Assembly (NCBI GenBank): GCA_041391505.1
Contig: JAWKNW010000014.1
Location: forward strand, 62,001 to 126,000
DNA: 64,000 nucleotides
From: Rhodothermales bacterium
GTDB lineage: Bacteria; Bacteroidota; Rhodothermia; Rhodothermales; JAHQVL01
Direction of reading: 5' to 3'
A model generated the notes under the pieces. The model ran no database searches. It saw nothing but the letters and a program-made list of their open reading frames with translations, and was not told where the DNA came from. Of this stretch, positions 16,486 to 25,470 are shown in pieces. Both the position numbers and the translations under genes were made by a program. How positions within the stretch are numbered: position 1 is the first letter of the stretch; every line of letters starts with the position of its first letter.

Positions 16486-17393
16486 CGCTCATCGATCTCA
16501 TAGGCACTGCCGTACCACCGGCTGCTCTGCAGGTCGCGGTTGAAGACCACGTCGATGCGCCCGAGGCGTATGCCGGCCCATCCCACCTGATTCACGATCG
16601 TAAAGCGGCCGTCCGGGTGCGAGGTCGTGACCGGCTGGTCGAGGAACGTATGCGTGTGGCCGCCGAGGATGAGGTCGATGCCCGGCACCTCCGCCGCGAG
16701 CGTCATGTCGCTCGGACGATCTTCCCGATAGCGGTACCCGAGGTGAGAGAGGCATACGATCAGATGGCATCCCTGCTGCCGCAGCACGTCCACCTGCTGC
16801 CTCGCCGCGACGATCGGATCCGTGTAGGTTACGCCCTCGTGCAGCGCGCCGATGACGAGGTGGTCGAAATCGATGCCGAGGCCGAAAAGCCCCACCTTGA
16901 TCCGCCCCACCTGTTTGATGAGATGCGGCTTTGTGTGGCCGGCGAGGGGCGAGCCGGCGTCCACGATGTAGTTGGCCGAGACAAACGGGAACGTGGCGTG
17001 CGGCAGCATCTTCACGAGGCCGGGCACGCCGTTGTCGAAGTCGTGATTCCCCAGGGTGGAGGCGTCGTAACCCATGGCGGACATCGCCTTGAACTCCAGC
17101 TCGCCGCCGAAGAAATTGAAATACGGCGTACCCTGGAAGATATCGCCGCTGTCGAGCAGGAGCAGGTTGGGCTCGGCGGCGCGGATGCGTTGCACGAGCG
17201 CGGAGCGCCGGGCGATGCCGCCCATGCCGGCGTTGCGCCCGCCGTCCATCGGAAACGGGTCGATCCGCGAGTGCGTGTCGTTGGTATGGAGGATGACGAG
17301 CCGCAGCTCATCGGCCGCGAGGGCCTGCAGGGGGGCCAGGTAGCTCCCGACGCCGCCGGCGGCGAGGGTCTGGAAAAAACGACGTCGGTTCAT
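16458..17393 (-). CDS. Tat-exported metallophosphatase, N-terminal half of a split 5'-nucleotidase
   Basis: 311 residues from the ATG at 17391-17393, chosen because it gives a twin-arginine signal (NRRRFFQTLAAGG). Calcineurin-type metal motifs are present in order: HTNDTHSRIDP, LLDSGDIFQG, LGNHDFDNG and LILGGHTHTF. This is the catalytic domain of UshA-like 5'-nucleotidases; the substrate-binding C-terminal domain is encoded by the separate gene at 17496-18251 on the same strand just upstream. The last residues (LDPQSSWG, then stop) are encoded by the palindromic repeat at 16458-16485, so the native C-terminus has probably been replaced. Confidence 0.85.
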   Translation of the reverse strand: MNRRRFFQTLAAGGVGSYLAPLQALAADELRLVILHTNDTHSRIDPFPMDGGRNAGMGGIARRSALVQRIRAAEPNLLLLDSGDIFQGTPYFNFFGGELEFKAMSAMGYDASTLGNHDFDNGVPGLVKMLPHATFPFVSANYIVDAGSPLAGHTKPHLIKQVGRIKVGLFGLGIDFDHLVIGALHEGVTYTDPIVAARQQVDVLRQQGCHLIVCLSHLGYRYREDRPSDMTLAAEVPGIDLILGGHTHTFLDQPVTTSHPDGRFTIVNQVGWAGIRLGRIDVVFNRDLQSSRWYGSAYEIDERLDPQSSWG

Positions 17394-17489
17394 CGTGAGT
17401 CTTGAATCGTCAAAGGGAAATCGGGGTGTTCGTACCTGTTCTCTGCCGGGCAACGTCCTAACGCAGATCGCTGAGAATCACACCATGTG

Positions 17490-17512
17490 CGATGTTCAAT
17501 TTGCAATTTGCG
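17490..17512. repeat. ATTTGCA heptads overlapping a gene end
   Basis: Units TGTTCA, ATTTGCA and ATTTGCG in tandem. On the minus strand they encode the final residues SQIAN and the TGA stop of the 5'-nucleotidase C-domain gene. Confidence 0.55.
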
Positions 17513-18251
17513 ATACCCGCCCATCTTTAGATGGCCGGATCGTTCCTTTATCTTTTATGTACCGGATGTAGCTGTCGCGCAGCAGGACGCCGAGGTCCTC
17601 GCGGCCGGCCGGGGACCAGAGCGCCGGCATGTCGCCGCCGCCGTTGGCGAGATAGTCGGACGTCACCAGCCGATAGGTGCGCGCCGGATCGAGCGGAGCG
17701 CCGGCGACGCGGATGTCGGTCGCCGCCCGGTCGCGGATGGCAAACGTGAAGCCGGCGATGGGCTCGCCGCCCATCCGGGCGAGCTGCTGGGCGAGGGAAT
17801 CCACCATCACGCCGGTCAGGTCGACGACGCTCAGCATGTTGTCGAACGGCATCAGTTCGTAGATCACACCCACCGTGATGGGCCCCGGGTTGATCGGCAC
17901 GCGCAGCCCGCCGTTGTTCGTGAGGGCCAGGTCTACCGGCCGGCTCGTCCATTGCTGCACGTCGGCCAGCATGGCGTCGGCGGCGAGGTTGCCGAGCGGA
18001 CCCTCGGGCTGGGCTTTCTCAAACAGTGCGGTGGCTTCGCCGATGACCTCGTTCACCTTGCTCTGGAGCTGCGCCCGGTACGGGGCGACGAGCGCCTCCA
18101 TAGCCGGGTCGTCGGCCAGCGAGTCGCCGATCGGGGTGAAGGTGACGACCGGTTCCGCAATCGCGAGCGCCTCGGGCGCGGCCGGCCCGGGCTGCGTAGC
18201 GCGGCAGCCGGCAAGCACGAGCAGGGCGATCAGGGTGAGCAGACGGGACAT
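17496..18251 (-). CDS. Lipoprotein with 5'-nucleotidase C-terminal domain
   Basis: 251 residues from the ATG at 18249-18251, which begins a lipoprotein signal (LLTLIALLVLAGC, Cys near residue 17). The rest matches the UshA C-terminal domain: GNLAADAML, LALTNNGGLRVPI, PFDNMLSVVDLTG, YRLVTSDYLANGGGDM. Together with the metallophosphatase 102 bp downstream it would make a complete periplasmic nucleotidase on two chains, with the order reversed relative to the fused enzyme. Upstream in-frame codons run through the 14-bp tandem repeat and are not considered real. Confidence 0.85.
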   Translation of the reverse strand: MSRLLTLIALLVLAGCRATQPGPAAPEALAIAEPVVTFTPIGDSLADDPAMEALVAPYRAQLQSKVNEVIGEATALFEKAQPEGPLGNLAADAMLADVQQWTSRPVDLALTNNGGLRVPINPGPITVGVIYELMPFDNMLSVVDLTGVMVDSLAQQLARMGGEPIAGFTFAIRDRAATDIRVAGAPLDPARTYRLVTSDYLANGGGDMPALWSPAGREDLGVLLRDSYIRYIKDKGTIRPSKDGRVSQIAN

Positions 18252-18482
18252 GGATGCGGGATGTTGGATTCGGGATGCGGGGGGTTGGATGCAGGATGTT
18301 GGATGCAGGATGTTGGATGCAGGATGTTGGATGCAGGATGTTGGATGCAGGATGTTGGATGCAGGATGTTGGATGCAGGATGTTGGATGCAGGATTATAA
18401 AGATAAGGTATATGCCCTTTGAGAGCGCTTCAGATGCACCATCCTGCATCTTGTATCCTGCATCTCGCATCCAACATCCCGC
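18252..18482. repeat. Long inverted heptad element, (GGATGCAGGATGTT)n
   Basis: Left arm 18252-18396: seven exact copies of the 14-bp double heptad GGATGCAGGATGTT at 18287-18384 plus degenerate copies reaching the lipoprotein ATG. Core of about 45 bp, AT-rich (GGATTATAAAGATAAGG at its left). Right arm 18441-18482: ATCCTGC, ATCTTGT, ATCCTGC, ATCTCGC, ATCCAAC, ATCCCGC, the inverted complement. The element fills the spacer between the divergent lipoprotein and AbgT genes, so any promoters must lie inside it or its core. Confidence 0.85.
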
Positions 18483-18601
18483 CCCCCTCATCCCCCCATC
18501 ATACGAACCACGGCGCAGACCTGGAACGGCGCCGGGGTTACGTTTCTTGCACGGCATTCCGTATTCTTGGGGTTTCTTCGCGAATCCTCGTTGTAACCCG
18601 A

Positions 18602-20140
18602 ATGGAACCGACCTCCGCCGCGGCCAGGCCGTCGCGTTTTGCGCGCTTTCTAACCGTTGTCGAGCGCATCGGCAATGCCCTGCCGCATCCGGCAACGCTG
18701 TTCGCGATCTTCGCGATGATCGTGATCGTGCTGTCGTGGGTGTTCAGCCAGTTCGATCTTTCCGTCGTCAACCCTGGATCGGGCGAGGTGGTCCGGCCGG
18801 TGAACCTGCTTTCGCGGGAGGGGCTGCATCGGATCCTGACCGAGATGCTGACGAATTTTACGGGTTTTGCGCCGCTCGGGACGGTGCTCGTGGCGATGCT
18901 CGGAATCGGGGTGGCGGAAGGCAGCGGCCTGATCGGCGCCGGCCTGCGGCTGCTCGTCATCTCCGCGCCGACGCGGCTGCTGACGTTCGTGATCGTCATG
19001 GCCGGCGTGCTCTCGAACGCGGCGAGCGAGGTCGGCTACGTCCTGCTCGTTCCGCTCAGCGCCCTGATCTTTCTGGCCGTCGGCCGGCATCCCATCGCCG
19101 GCCTCGCGGCGGCCTTCGCCGGCGTCTCCGGCGGCTACAGCGCCAACCTGTTTCTCGGGACGGTGGATCCGCTGCTCGCCGGTCTCTCCCAGGAGGCGGC
19201 GCAGATCATCGACCCCGCGTACACGGTCAACCCCGCCGCCAACTACTACTTCATGGCGGCGTCGACATTCGTGATCGCGGCGGCCGGCACGTGGGTCACC
19301 GAGCGCATCGTGGTGCCGCGCCTCGGGGCGTATACGGGCGACGTGCAGGCCGAGGAGGTCAAGCCGCTCAGCTCGGCCGAAAAACGGGGCCTTTGGTACG
19401 CCGGCGCCGGCATCGCCGTGCTGTCCGGCCTCGTGCTCTGGGGGCTTATCCCGGAGGACGGATTTCTGCGCGAGATCGGGACCGGGAGCATCCTCCGGTC
19501 GCCCTTCATGGAAGGCATCGTCGCGTTCATCTTTATCGCCGCGAGCCTCGCCGGCATCCTCTACGGGATCGGCGCCGGGACGCTCCACAGCGATGCGGAC
19601 GTGATGAAGGGCATGGGCAAGTCGATGTCGGCCCTCGGCCTCTACATGGTGCTGGTCTTTTTCGCCGCACAGTTCGTCGCCTACTTCCGGTGGACGAATC
19701 TCGGCCTCATCTTCGCCATCGAAGGCGCGGATCTGCTGAAGGCGTCCGGCCTCGGTCCCATCCCGCTGATGGTGGCCTTCATCCTGCTCTCGGCGCTGAT
19801 CAATCTCTCGATCGGGAGCGCGTCCGCGAAGTGGGCCATCATGGCGCCGGTGTTTATCCCGATGTTCATGCTGCTGGGCTATACGCCCGAGCTCGTCCAG
19901 GCCGCCTACCGCATCGGCGACAGCGCGACGAACATCATCTCCCCCATGATGTCGTATTTCGCGCTGATCGTGGCGTTCGTGGAGACGTACGACAAAAAAG
20001 CCGGCATCGGCACCGTCGTCGCCACCATGCTGCCGTACACGCTGGCTTTCCTCGCCGTGTGGATGACGCTGCTCGTGCTCTGGCTGGTGCTCGGCTGGCC
20101 GCTCGGACCGGGCGCGGCCCTCTTCCTGCCGACGCCCTGA
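18602..20140 (+). CDS. AbgT-family transporter
   Basis: 512 residues from the ATG at 18602; the extra upstream frame is translated repeat. About eleven to thirteen membrane helices are visible, with family blocks [73 protein letters not shown] and [18 protein letters not shown]. AbgT proteins take up p-aminobenzoyl-glutamate or export folate-type antimetabolites by proton coupling; which applies here is not decidable. The stop is one base before the next start, so the two genes are probably co-transcribed. Confidence 0.9.
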   Translation: MEPTSAAARPSRFARFLTVVERIGNALPHPATLFAIFAMIVIVLSWVFSQFDLSVVNPGSGEVVRPVNLLSREGLHRILTEMLTNFTGFAPLGTVLVAMLGIGVAEGSGLIGAGLRLLVISAPTRLLTFVIVMAGVLSNAASEVGYVLLVPLSALIFLAVGRHPIAGLAAAFAGVSGGYSANLFLGTVDPLLAGLSQEAAQIIDPAYTVNPAANYYFMAASTFVIAAAGTWVTERIVVPRLGAYTGDVQAEEVKPLSSAEKRGLWYAGAGIAVLSGLVLWGLIPEDGFLREIGTGSILRSPFMEGIVAFIFIAASLAGILYGIGAGTLHSDADVMKGMGKSMSALGLYMVLVFFAAQFVAYFRWTNLGLIFAIEGADLLKASGLGPIPLMVAFILLSALINLSIGSASAKWAIMAPVFIPMFMLLGYTPELVQAAYRIGDSATNIISPMMSYFALIVAFVETYDKKAGIGTVVATMLPYTLAFLAVWMTLLVLWLVLGWPLGPGAALFLPTP

Positions 20141-20141
20141 G

Positions 20142-20591
20142 ATGGTTGCACCCGATGCCGATCTGCTGGCGTCGCTGCGCCGGCTCAACGCGCTGCGCGC
20201 CTCTCGTTCCCGAACGCGCGAACGCGAGCGGTTGGAGGCGGAGATGGAAACGCGTTTTGGGGTTTCCTGCCGGCTCGTCGTCTACGGTACCCTCGCTCCC
20301 GGCGAATCGAACGCGGATCAGCTGGCGCCGCTGGAAGGGATCTGGCGGTCCGCGACGGTCCGCGGAGCCCGCCATCCACGCGGATGGGGGGCGGTGACCT
20401 TCTATCCGGCATTTCGATGGGATGAGGCCGGCGCGGCCATCCCGGTCCAGCTCTTCGAATCCGGTGCACTTCCCGGTCACTGGCGCCGGCTCGATCGGTT
20501 CGAGGGACCCACGTACGGTCGGGTGCTCGTCCCGGTCTACCTGGATGCGGGTTGGACGGTTGCGAACGTCTACGAAGCGCGGGAAACATGA
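20142..20591 (+). CDS. Gamma-glutamylcyclotransferase-like protein
   Basis: 149 residues. The motif VYGTLAPGESN near residue 47 is the glycine-rich YGxLxPG loop of the GGCT/AIG2 fold, and the RLDRFEGPTYGR segment near 118 is the second family block. An extra N-terminal helix of about 40 charged residues (LLASLRRLNALRASRSRTR) precedes the domain. The gene starts one base after the AbgT stop. A role on glutamyl-amine compounds fits an AbgT partner that moves aminobenzoyl-glutamate, but this pairing is inference. Confidence 0.7.
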   Translation: MVAPDADLLASLRRLNALRASRSRTRERERLEAEMETRFGVSCRLVVYGTLAPGESNADQLAPLEGIWRSATVRGARHPRGWGAVTFYPAFRWDEAGAAIPVQLFESGALPGHWRRLDRFEGPTYGRVLVPVYLDAGWTVANVYEARET

Positions 20592-20672
20592 GGATGGAAG
20601 TGTGGGAGTTTGGGAGCAATGGCGGTCGATTCGCCACGCCCATCCCCCCACACTCCCATCCCCCAACGCAGC

Positions 20673-23600
20673 TTATTTCACCAGCATCATCTTGCCGGTG
20701 CGCACGAACGAGCCGGCCTCGATGCGGTACAGGTAGGCCCCGCTCGGTAAGGCGCCGGCGTCGAAACGAGCCTGGTGGAAACCGGGCTCCATCGCGCGGT
20801 CGACGAGGGTCTCGACCTTACGGCCGAGCAGGTCGTACACGACCAGCGAGACGTGGCTCGCTTCGGGCAGGCTGAACGGAATCACCGTCACCGGATTGAA
20901 CGGGTTCGGGTAGTTCGCACCGAGGCCGTACGCTTCCGGCAGCTCGGCCGCCGTTTGCAGCAGCAACGCCGGCGCATCCTGCCCTGCTCTCGCGGCGACG
21001 ACCGGAGCGAGCGTTTCCACCGCCCAGTGGTTGTCCAGTTGTACCGTGGTATTGCGGCCCACTTCGATGTCCCTGGCGAGGAAGGCGCCGGTTGCGGTGC
21101 TGTTGCCGAAAAACTCGATGGTGCCGTTCGGTGCGTAAATACTGGCGGAGATCGTGCTGAAATGGCCAAAGTCGACCGCCGTCGACGTCGTCCCGTTCGC
21201 GCCGGCCGCGAAGATGACGAAGTCGGACGCATCCACCGTCGCGCCGCTCGCCGGCGTCACGTTCACCGTCTGGCTTGCCGTGAAGACGCCATCGACCCGC
21301 AACTCCGCCGCGCTGCTGTAGCGCAGGTTGGCGTTGCTCGCCAGGGTAACGGAGGAGACCTGATACAGGCCGCCGGCCAGCACGAGGGTGCCGTTCGATC
21401 GGACGGTGATGTCGCCGTACGATCCGGGCGCCAGCGTCACCGTCTGGTTCGAGCCGACGATCAGGTCGTCGCCGCCGGCGTCGATCGCCGGGAACGGCGG
21501 GAAGGCGAATGCCGGCAGAGCGAGCGGACTGGTCTGCGTGCCTGTGATGGTGCCTGCGTTCGTTAGCGTGTTGAACGTAACGTCGCTCTTGACCACCGAA
21601 TTGGGCAGGATCACGATCTCGTTGGCTTTCATTTGATAACCGGCTGCCGTGATGACTTTGCGGTCGAGCACGAGTTCGGCGCCGGCGAGCGTTGCGTCCG
21701 TCGCGTCGTCCCGAACGAGCACATCACCGCTGGCGACATGGACGCCGGAATCCAGGTACATGCTGTTCCGTGCGGCCAGCACCGCGGTTGCCTGGAACGG
21801 CTCCTGCGCCTGGATGAAGACGACGAGGCCGTCGTGGTCGGACGACCGCAGGGCGTTCGACGGGTCGTCGATCAGCACCAGCGGCGCGCCGGCGTTGCCG
21901 CGGCCGTAGCTGAAGCCGGTGACGAACGGGTCGAGGCCGGCCGATGTGAGCGCGTGGTCGAGCACCTGCGGACTGCCCTGGTTGACGAACGAATACCGGT
22001 TTTCCGCCGGCACCGTCAGCACCTGGTTCGTGAGGTCGGGCTCGACGAGGTCGGCTCCGCTCAGCAGGCTCTCGGACGGGTCGAACGAGCCCCGGATGAT
22101 GCCCACGGCATCCACGTAGCCGTCGGTGAACTCGAACGCGTTGAAGTCGCCCAGCACCACGAGACGCACATCCGGGTTGGCGGTCTGGCGGTCCTGGATC
22201 ATCGTCGCGATCGAAAGTGCCTGCTCGAGGCGTTTCTGGCGGACGCGGTCGCCGCCGGAGCCGGGATCCTCGATCCCGTTGAGCGAGCGGTTGTGGACGA
22301 CCATCGCCTCGATCGGGAAGGCCGGCAGGCCGTAGGCCAGGAAGTCGGCCTCCAGCAGGAGCGGCGGCCGGTCGTGCAGCAGCGAGCCGTCGACCGACAG
22401 GGTCTCGGTCGCGCCGAGCTGGGTGACGGCGTTGACCTGCACGCGCGCCGGCTTCACGAGGAAGCCCACGTCGATCCCGCCGACGTCGTTGCCTTCCACG
22501 AGGTAGGCGTCGTACGCGAGCGTCGGGTCGTCCGCCTGGATCCGGGCGGCCAGCGCCTGGAGTACGCCGAGCTTCTCGACTTCCTCGACGGCGAGGATAT
22601 CCGGCGCGCCGAGCACGTCGCGGATGTAGATCGAGAATTTGGCCAGTCGTGTCTGGTATTCGTCCAGCGGCACCGTGTCTTCCGTGCCGTCCTTGATGTC
22701 GTCGAAGAGCCGGAACAGGTTGAGCGAGCCGACGGTCGCCTCGCCGGCCTCCGCGGCGCGCACCGGGATGGGCAGCGGCGCCGGCGTGACGGTCAGCTCC
22801 GTCGGCCACAGCTCGTAATCCCCGAACTCAAACCCGATGACGCCCGTGGCCTGGAAGGTCGAACCGACCGTCAGGATCTGGTTGTCGAGCCCGAGCTTGT
22901 CGGGGTCGAGTTCGAACACTTCGGGGTTGCCGTCCCACACCGGCAGGCCGGAGAGACCCGGGTAGACGATGCCTTTTTCGCGGAACGGCAGCTGGCCGCT
23001 CGCCACGACAAACGCTTCCGCCTCGGGGTCCGTGCCGAAGCTCTGGCTCGGGCCGGAGACGAGGCCGTTGGCCACCGTCACCCGCATCCCTTCGTACCGC
23101 TCGTACGCGTTGGCGTCCTGCGGCTGATCCGGCGACGGCGTCGCGCCATCGAACACGACCGGATCGGGCACCGGAGCGCCGCTGCCGAGCACCGTGACGA
23201 CAGGGTCGTCGGTGAATTCGGTGAACTCGAAGAACTCGACGAGCGAGCCGGTGACCGAGACCAGGTCGCCGACGCTCACCGTCGGCGCGCTGCCGGTGAA
23301 GACGAAGAGGCCATCCGAGGTGGCCGGGTCGTTGTCCGACCGGTCGGCCGGCGTCTGGATGAAAAAGCCGTTGGTCGACAGTGCGGTGACGACGTTGTTC
23401 TCCGTCGCCACGCGGAAGCCGGCGTACGGCGACGTCAGCCCCGCGCCCTGGAGGGCGTAGATCTCGAAGGTGCCGGCGAAGGGCACCACGCCGTTTTCGG
23501 CGCCCGGCGTCGGGTCGAAGAGGCTGTAGGTCGACGTATTGCGCCCGCCGCCCGACCCGTTCGGGATGCGCTGGATGGACTGGGTGTCCTTGGAGCCGGA

Positions 23601-25169
23601 CGCGTTTTCGTTCACCTGGGCCTCGCCGGCGTTCAGGAGCACGAGCAGGCCGGCGTCGTCGGCGTCGTCGGTGTCGTAGACGACGGCGTCGACCAGGTTG
23701 ACGGTCGTCACGGGCGTCCCGTTCGGGAAGGCCGAGGCGTCGCCGACGAACAGCGCGATCGCGTCGGCGCCGTTCTGGATCAGGTCCGTGTCCGGCGTAA
23801 CGTCGAGGTCGCAGTTCGCCACCGTCGCGGCGTTGGCGCAGAGGACGAAGTAGCCGTCGGCGTCGGTGGCGAAGCCGTCGAGGTCGAAGGCCTGGTAGGA
23901 CTGGTCGTTGCTGCCGTTGTAGAACACCAGCACGAGGCCCGACAGGTCGGTGGCCGGATCGGCGAAGAGTTCGACGAATTCGGCGGTGTCGCCGCTTGTC
24001 TGATCGGAGTCGACTTCATTGATGACGACGCTGACGTCGGGCGCCGGCGCCTCGTTGATCGCGCCGGGCGTCGGGGGGAGCGTCGTAAAGGCCGCCGTGT
24101 TCCGCGCGCCGCCCGAGCCGTTCGGGATGCGCTGCATCGATTCGGTGTCCTTCGCGCCGTTGCCGTTTTCGTTGACCTGGGGCTCGCCGGCGTTCAGCAG
24201 TGCGAGCAGCTCCAGGTCGTCGGCGTCGTCGGTGTCGTAGACCAGCGCGTCGATCAGGTTCTCGACGGTCACCGGCGTGCCGTTCGGGAAGGCCGACGCA
24301 TCCGCCTGATACAGGGCGACGGCATCTGCCCCGTTCTGGATCAGGTCGGTGTTCGGCGACACGTCCAGGTCGCAGTTCGGCACGTTGACGGCATCGCCGC
24401 AGACGACGAAGTAGCCGTCGGCGTCGGTGGCGAAGCCGTCGAGGTCGAAGGCCTGGTAGGCCTGGTCGTTGCTGCCGTTGAACAGCACGAGCGCGAGCCC
24501 CGAAAGGTCGGTGTTCGGCGCGGCGAAGAGTTCGACGAACTCCGCGTTGTCGGTGCTGGTCTGGTCTGCGTCGACCTCATTGATGACGACGTTGGGCGGG
24601 GTAGGCGGGCCGCCGTCGCCGTTGAAGATCTGGTTGGCGTTGAACGCGCCGAAGGTGTTGGCCTGGGAGGCTTCCCAGACGAAATCTTCCGCCGTCGAAC
24701 CCGTACCGCCGAGCTGCAGCGATTCGCCGAGCGGCCCCGACGATTCGCTGACGCCGATGTCCGTGCTGGTCAACCCGTCGGCGACGCCGCCGACGGCCGT
24801 AAAGCTCCCCTCGTAGCTCAAGAACTGGACGACGCTGGCGCCGTCGTAGAGGACGATCCCGTCGGGCGAGCCGTTCTGGAGGCCGTTCGAGGGATACGTG
24901 ACGGTTACGACGCCGAAGCCGCCGCCGAGGTCGGGGATGACGCCGGACAGGTTCTGGGTGTCGTAGGCGGCGCCGCCGCTCCCGTTGTAGAGCACGAGGC
25001 TCCAGCCGGACAAGTCGGTCCCGGACGGACCTGCGATTTCGATCGCCTCGTCGATGTCCGCGCCGGTGTTGTCGTAATGAATCTCATTGATGAAGACGCT
25101 GGTCTGCGCGAAGCCGGGAAGGGGGCCTGCAGCGCATACCCATAGCAATAGAAGCAGGTATCGTTTCAT
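20673..25169 (-). CDS. Secreted multidomain nuclease: lamin-tail domains, EEP nuclease, T9SS sorting domain
   Basis: 1,498 residues from the ATG at 25167-25169, which starts a signal peptide (KRYLLLLLWVCAAGPL, ending GFAQ). Domains in order: three lamin-tail domains (about 22-165, 185-350, 370-545; INEIHYDNTGADIDEA, VVINEVDADQTS, VVINEVDSDQTS), an OB-fold-like region (560-790), an endonuclease/exonuclease/phosphatase domain (about 800-1090; ILAVEEVEKL, VLGDFNAFEF, SSDHDGLVVF), a beta-rich spacer, and a C-terminal type IX sorting domain (YPNPFNPVTVIPFSLPE, LPSGAYLYRIEAG). It is probably secreted through the outer membrane to degrade extracellular DNA or phosphoesters. Lamin-tail domains 2 and 3 are almost identical, a recent tandem duplication. 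Confidence 0.9.
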   Translation of the reverse strand: MKRYLLLLLWVCAAGPLPGFAQTSVFINEIHYDNTGADIDEAIEIAGPSGTDLSGWSLVLYNGSGGAAYDTQNLSGVIPDLGGGFGVVTVTYPSNGLQNGSPDGIVLYDGASVVQFLSYEGSFTAVGGVADGLTSTDIGVSESSGPLGESLQLGGTGSTAEDFVWEASQANTFGAFNANQIFNGDGGPPTPPNVVINEVDADQTSTDNAEFVELFAAPNTDLSGLALVLFNGSNDQAYQAFDLDGFATDADGYFVVCGDAVNVPNCDLDVSPNTDLIQNGADAVALYQADASAFPNGTPVTVENLIDALVYDTDDADDLELLALLNAGEPQVNENGNGAKDTESMQRIPNGSGGARNTAAFTTLPPTPGAINEAPAPDVSVVINEVDSDQTSGDTAEFVELFADPATDLSGLVLVFYNGSNDQSYQAFDLDGFATDADGYFVLCANAATVANCDLDVTPDTDLIQNGADAIALFVGDASAFPNGTPVTTVNLVDAVVYDTDDADDAGLLVLLNAGEAQVNENASGSKDTQSIQRIPNGSGGGRNTSTYSLFDPTPGAENGVVPFAGTFEIYALQGAGLTSPYAGFRVATENNVVTALSTNGFFIQTPADRSDNDPATSDGLFVFTGSAPTVSVGDLVSVTGSLVEFFEFTEFTDDPVVTVLGSGAPVPDPVVFDGATPSPDQPQDANAYERYEGMRVTVANGLVSGPSQSFGTDPEAEAFVVASGQLPFREKGIVYPGLSGLPVWDGNPEVFELDPDKLGLDNQILTVGSTFQATGVIGFEFGDYELWPTELTVTPAPLPIPVRAAEAGEATVGSLNLFRLFDDIKDGTEDTVPLDEYQTRLAKFSIYIRDVLGAPDILAVEEVEKLGVLQALAARIQADDPTLAYDAYLVEGNDVGGIDVGFLVKPARVQVNAVTQLGATETLSVDGSLLHDRPPLLLEADFLAYGLPAFPIEAMVVHNRSLNGIEDPGSGGDRVRQKRLEQALSIATMIQDRQTANPDVRLVVLGDFNAFEFTDGYVDAVGIIRGSFDPSESLLSGADLVEPDLTNQVLTVPAENRYSFVNQGSPQVLDHALTSAGLDPFVTGFSYGRGNAGAPLVLIDDPSNALRSSDHDGLVVFIQAQEPFQATAVLAARNSMYLDSGVHVASGDVLVRDDATDATLAGAELVLDRKVITAAGYQMKANEIVILPNSVVKSDVTFNTLTNAGTITGTQTSPLALPAFAFPPFPAIDAGGDDLIVGSNQTVTLAPGSYGDITVRSNGTLVLAGGLYQVSSVTLASNANLRYSSAAELRVDGVFTASQTVNVTPASGATVDASDFVIFAAGANGTTSTAVDFGHFSTISASIYAPNGTIEFFGNSTATGAFLARDIEVGRNTTVQLDNHWAVETLAPVVAARAGQDAPALLLQTAAELPEAYGLGANYPNPFNPVTVIPFSLPEASHVSLVVYDLLGRKVETLVDRAMEPGFHQARFDAGALPSGAYLYRIEAGSFVRTGKMMLVK

Positions 25170-25310
25170 GGCGTTACGTTTCGTGAGGATCGGCCTGGAG
25201 GGAAGCAAAACGGCGCCGCGCCGGAAACGGGAGGGAGGAAATGCACACGCAGAAAGCGTATTCCCCGTCGTGCCGGCGCATCGATGACGCGCGGTCGCTT
25301 ATGCCCGCAT

Positions 25311-25350
25311 AAAAAAAGAGGCGAAGCAAGATAATCGCTTGCTTCGCCTC
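25311..25350 (-). terminator. Rho-independent terminator downstream of the TonB receptor gene
   Basis: Perfect 13-bp stem (GAGGCGAAGCAAG at 25318-25330 with CTTGCTTCGCCTC at 25338-25350), 7-nt loop, and seven A bases at 25311-25317 that read as a U-run on the minus strand. It ends the minus-strand transcript from the receptor gene. Confidence 0.85.
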
Positions 25351-25395
25351 GTGCATTATCCGATGGTCAATATTCGGCGCCGGGATAGCGCCGAA

Positions 25396-25469
25396 GGTTT
25401 AACGTTCGAGGTTCGAGGATCAAGGCTTGTGAGGGCACTCCTTGACCGTCGAACCTCGATCCTCAACCC
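25396..25469. repeat. Inverted heptad element after the TonB receptor gene
   Basis: Left arm GTTTAAC, GTTCGAG, GTTCGAG, GATCAAG; right arm CTTGACC, GTCGAAC, CTCGATC, CTCAACC. Same unit family as 6744-6829. It lies between the receptor stop and the terminator. Confidence 0.7.
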
Positions 25470-25470
25470 C

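Noticed and set aside
16214..16543. Serine/proline-rich plus-strand frames through the CCCCGTTCGT array
   Set aside because: Translated tandem repeat, no similarity and no ribosome site.
18419..18601. N-terminal extension of the AbgT protein
   Set aside because: It is a translation of the right repeat arm and spacer; membrane topology starts properly from the ATG at 18602.
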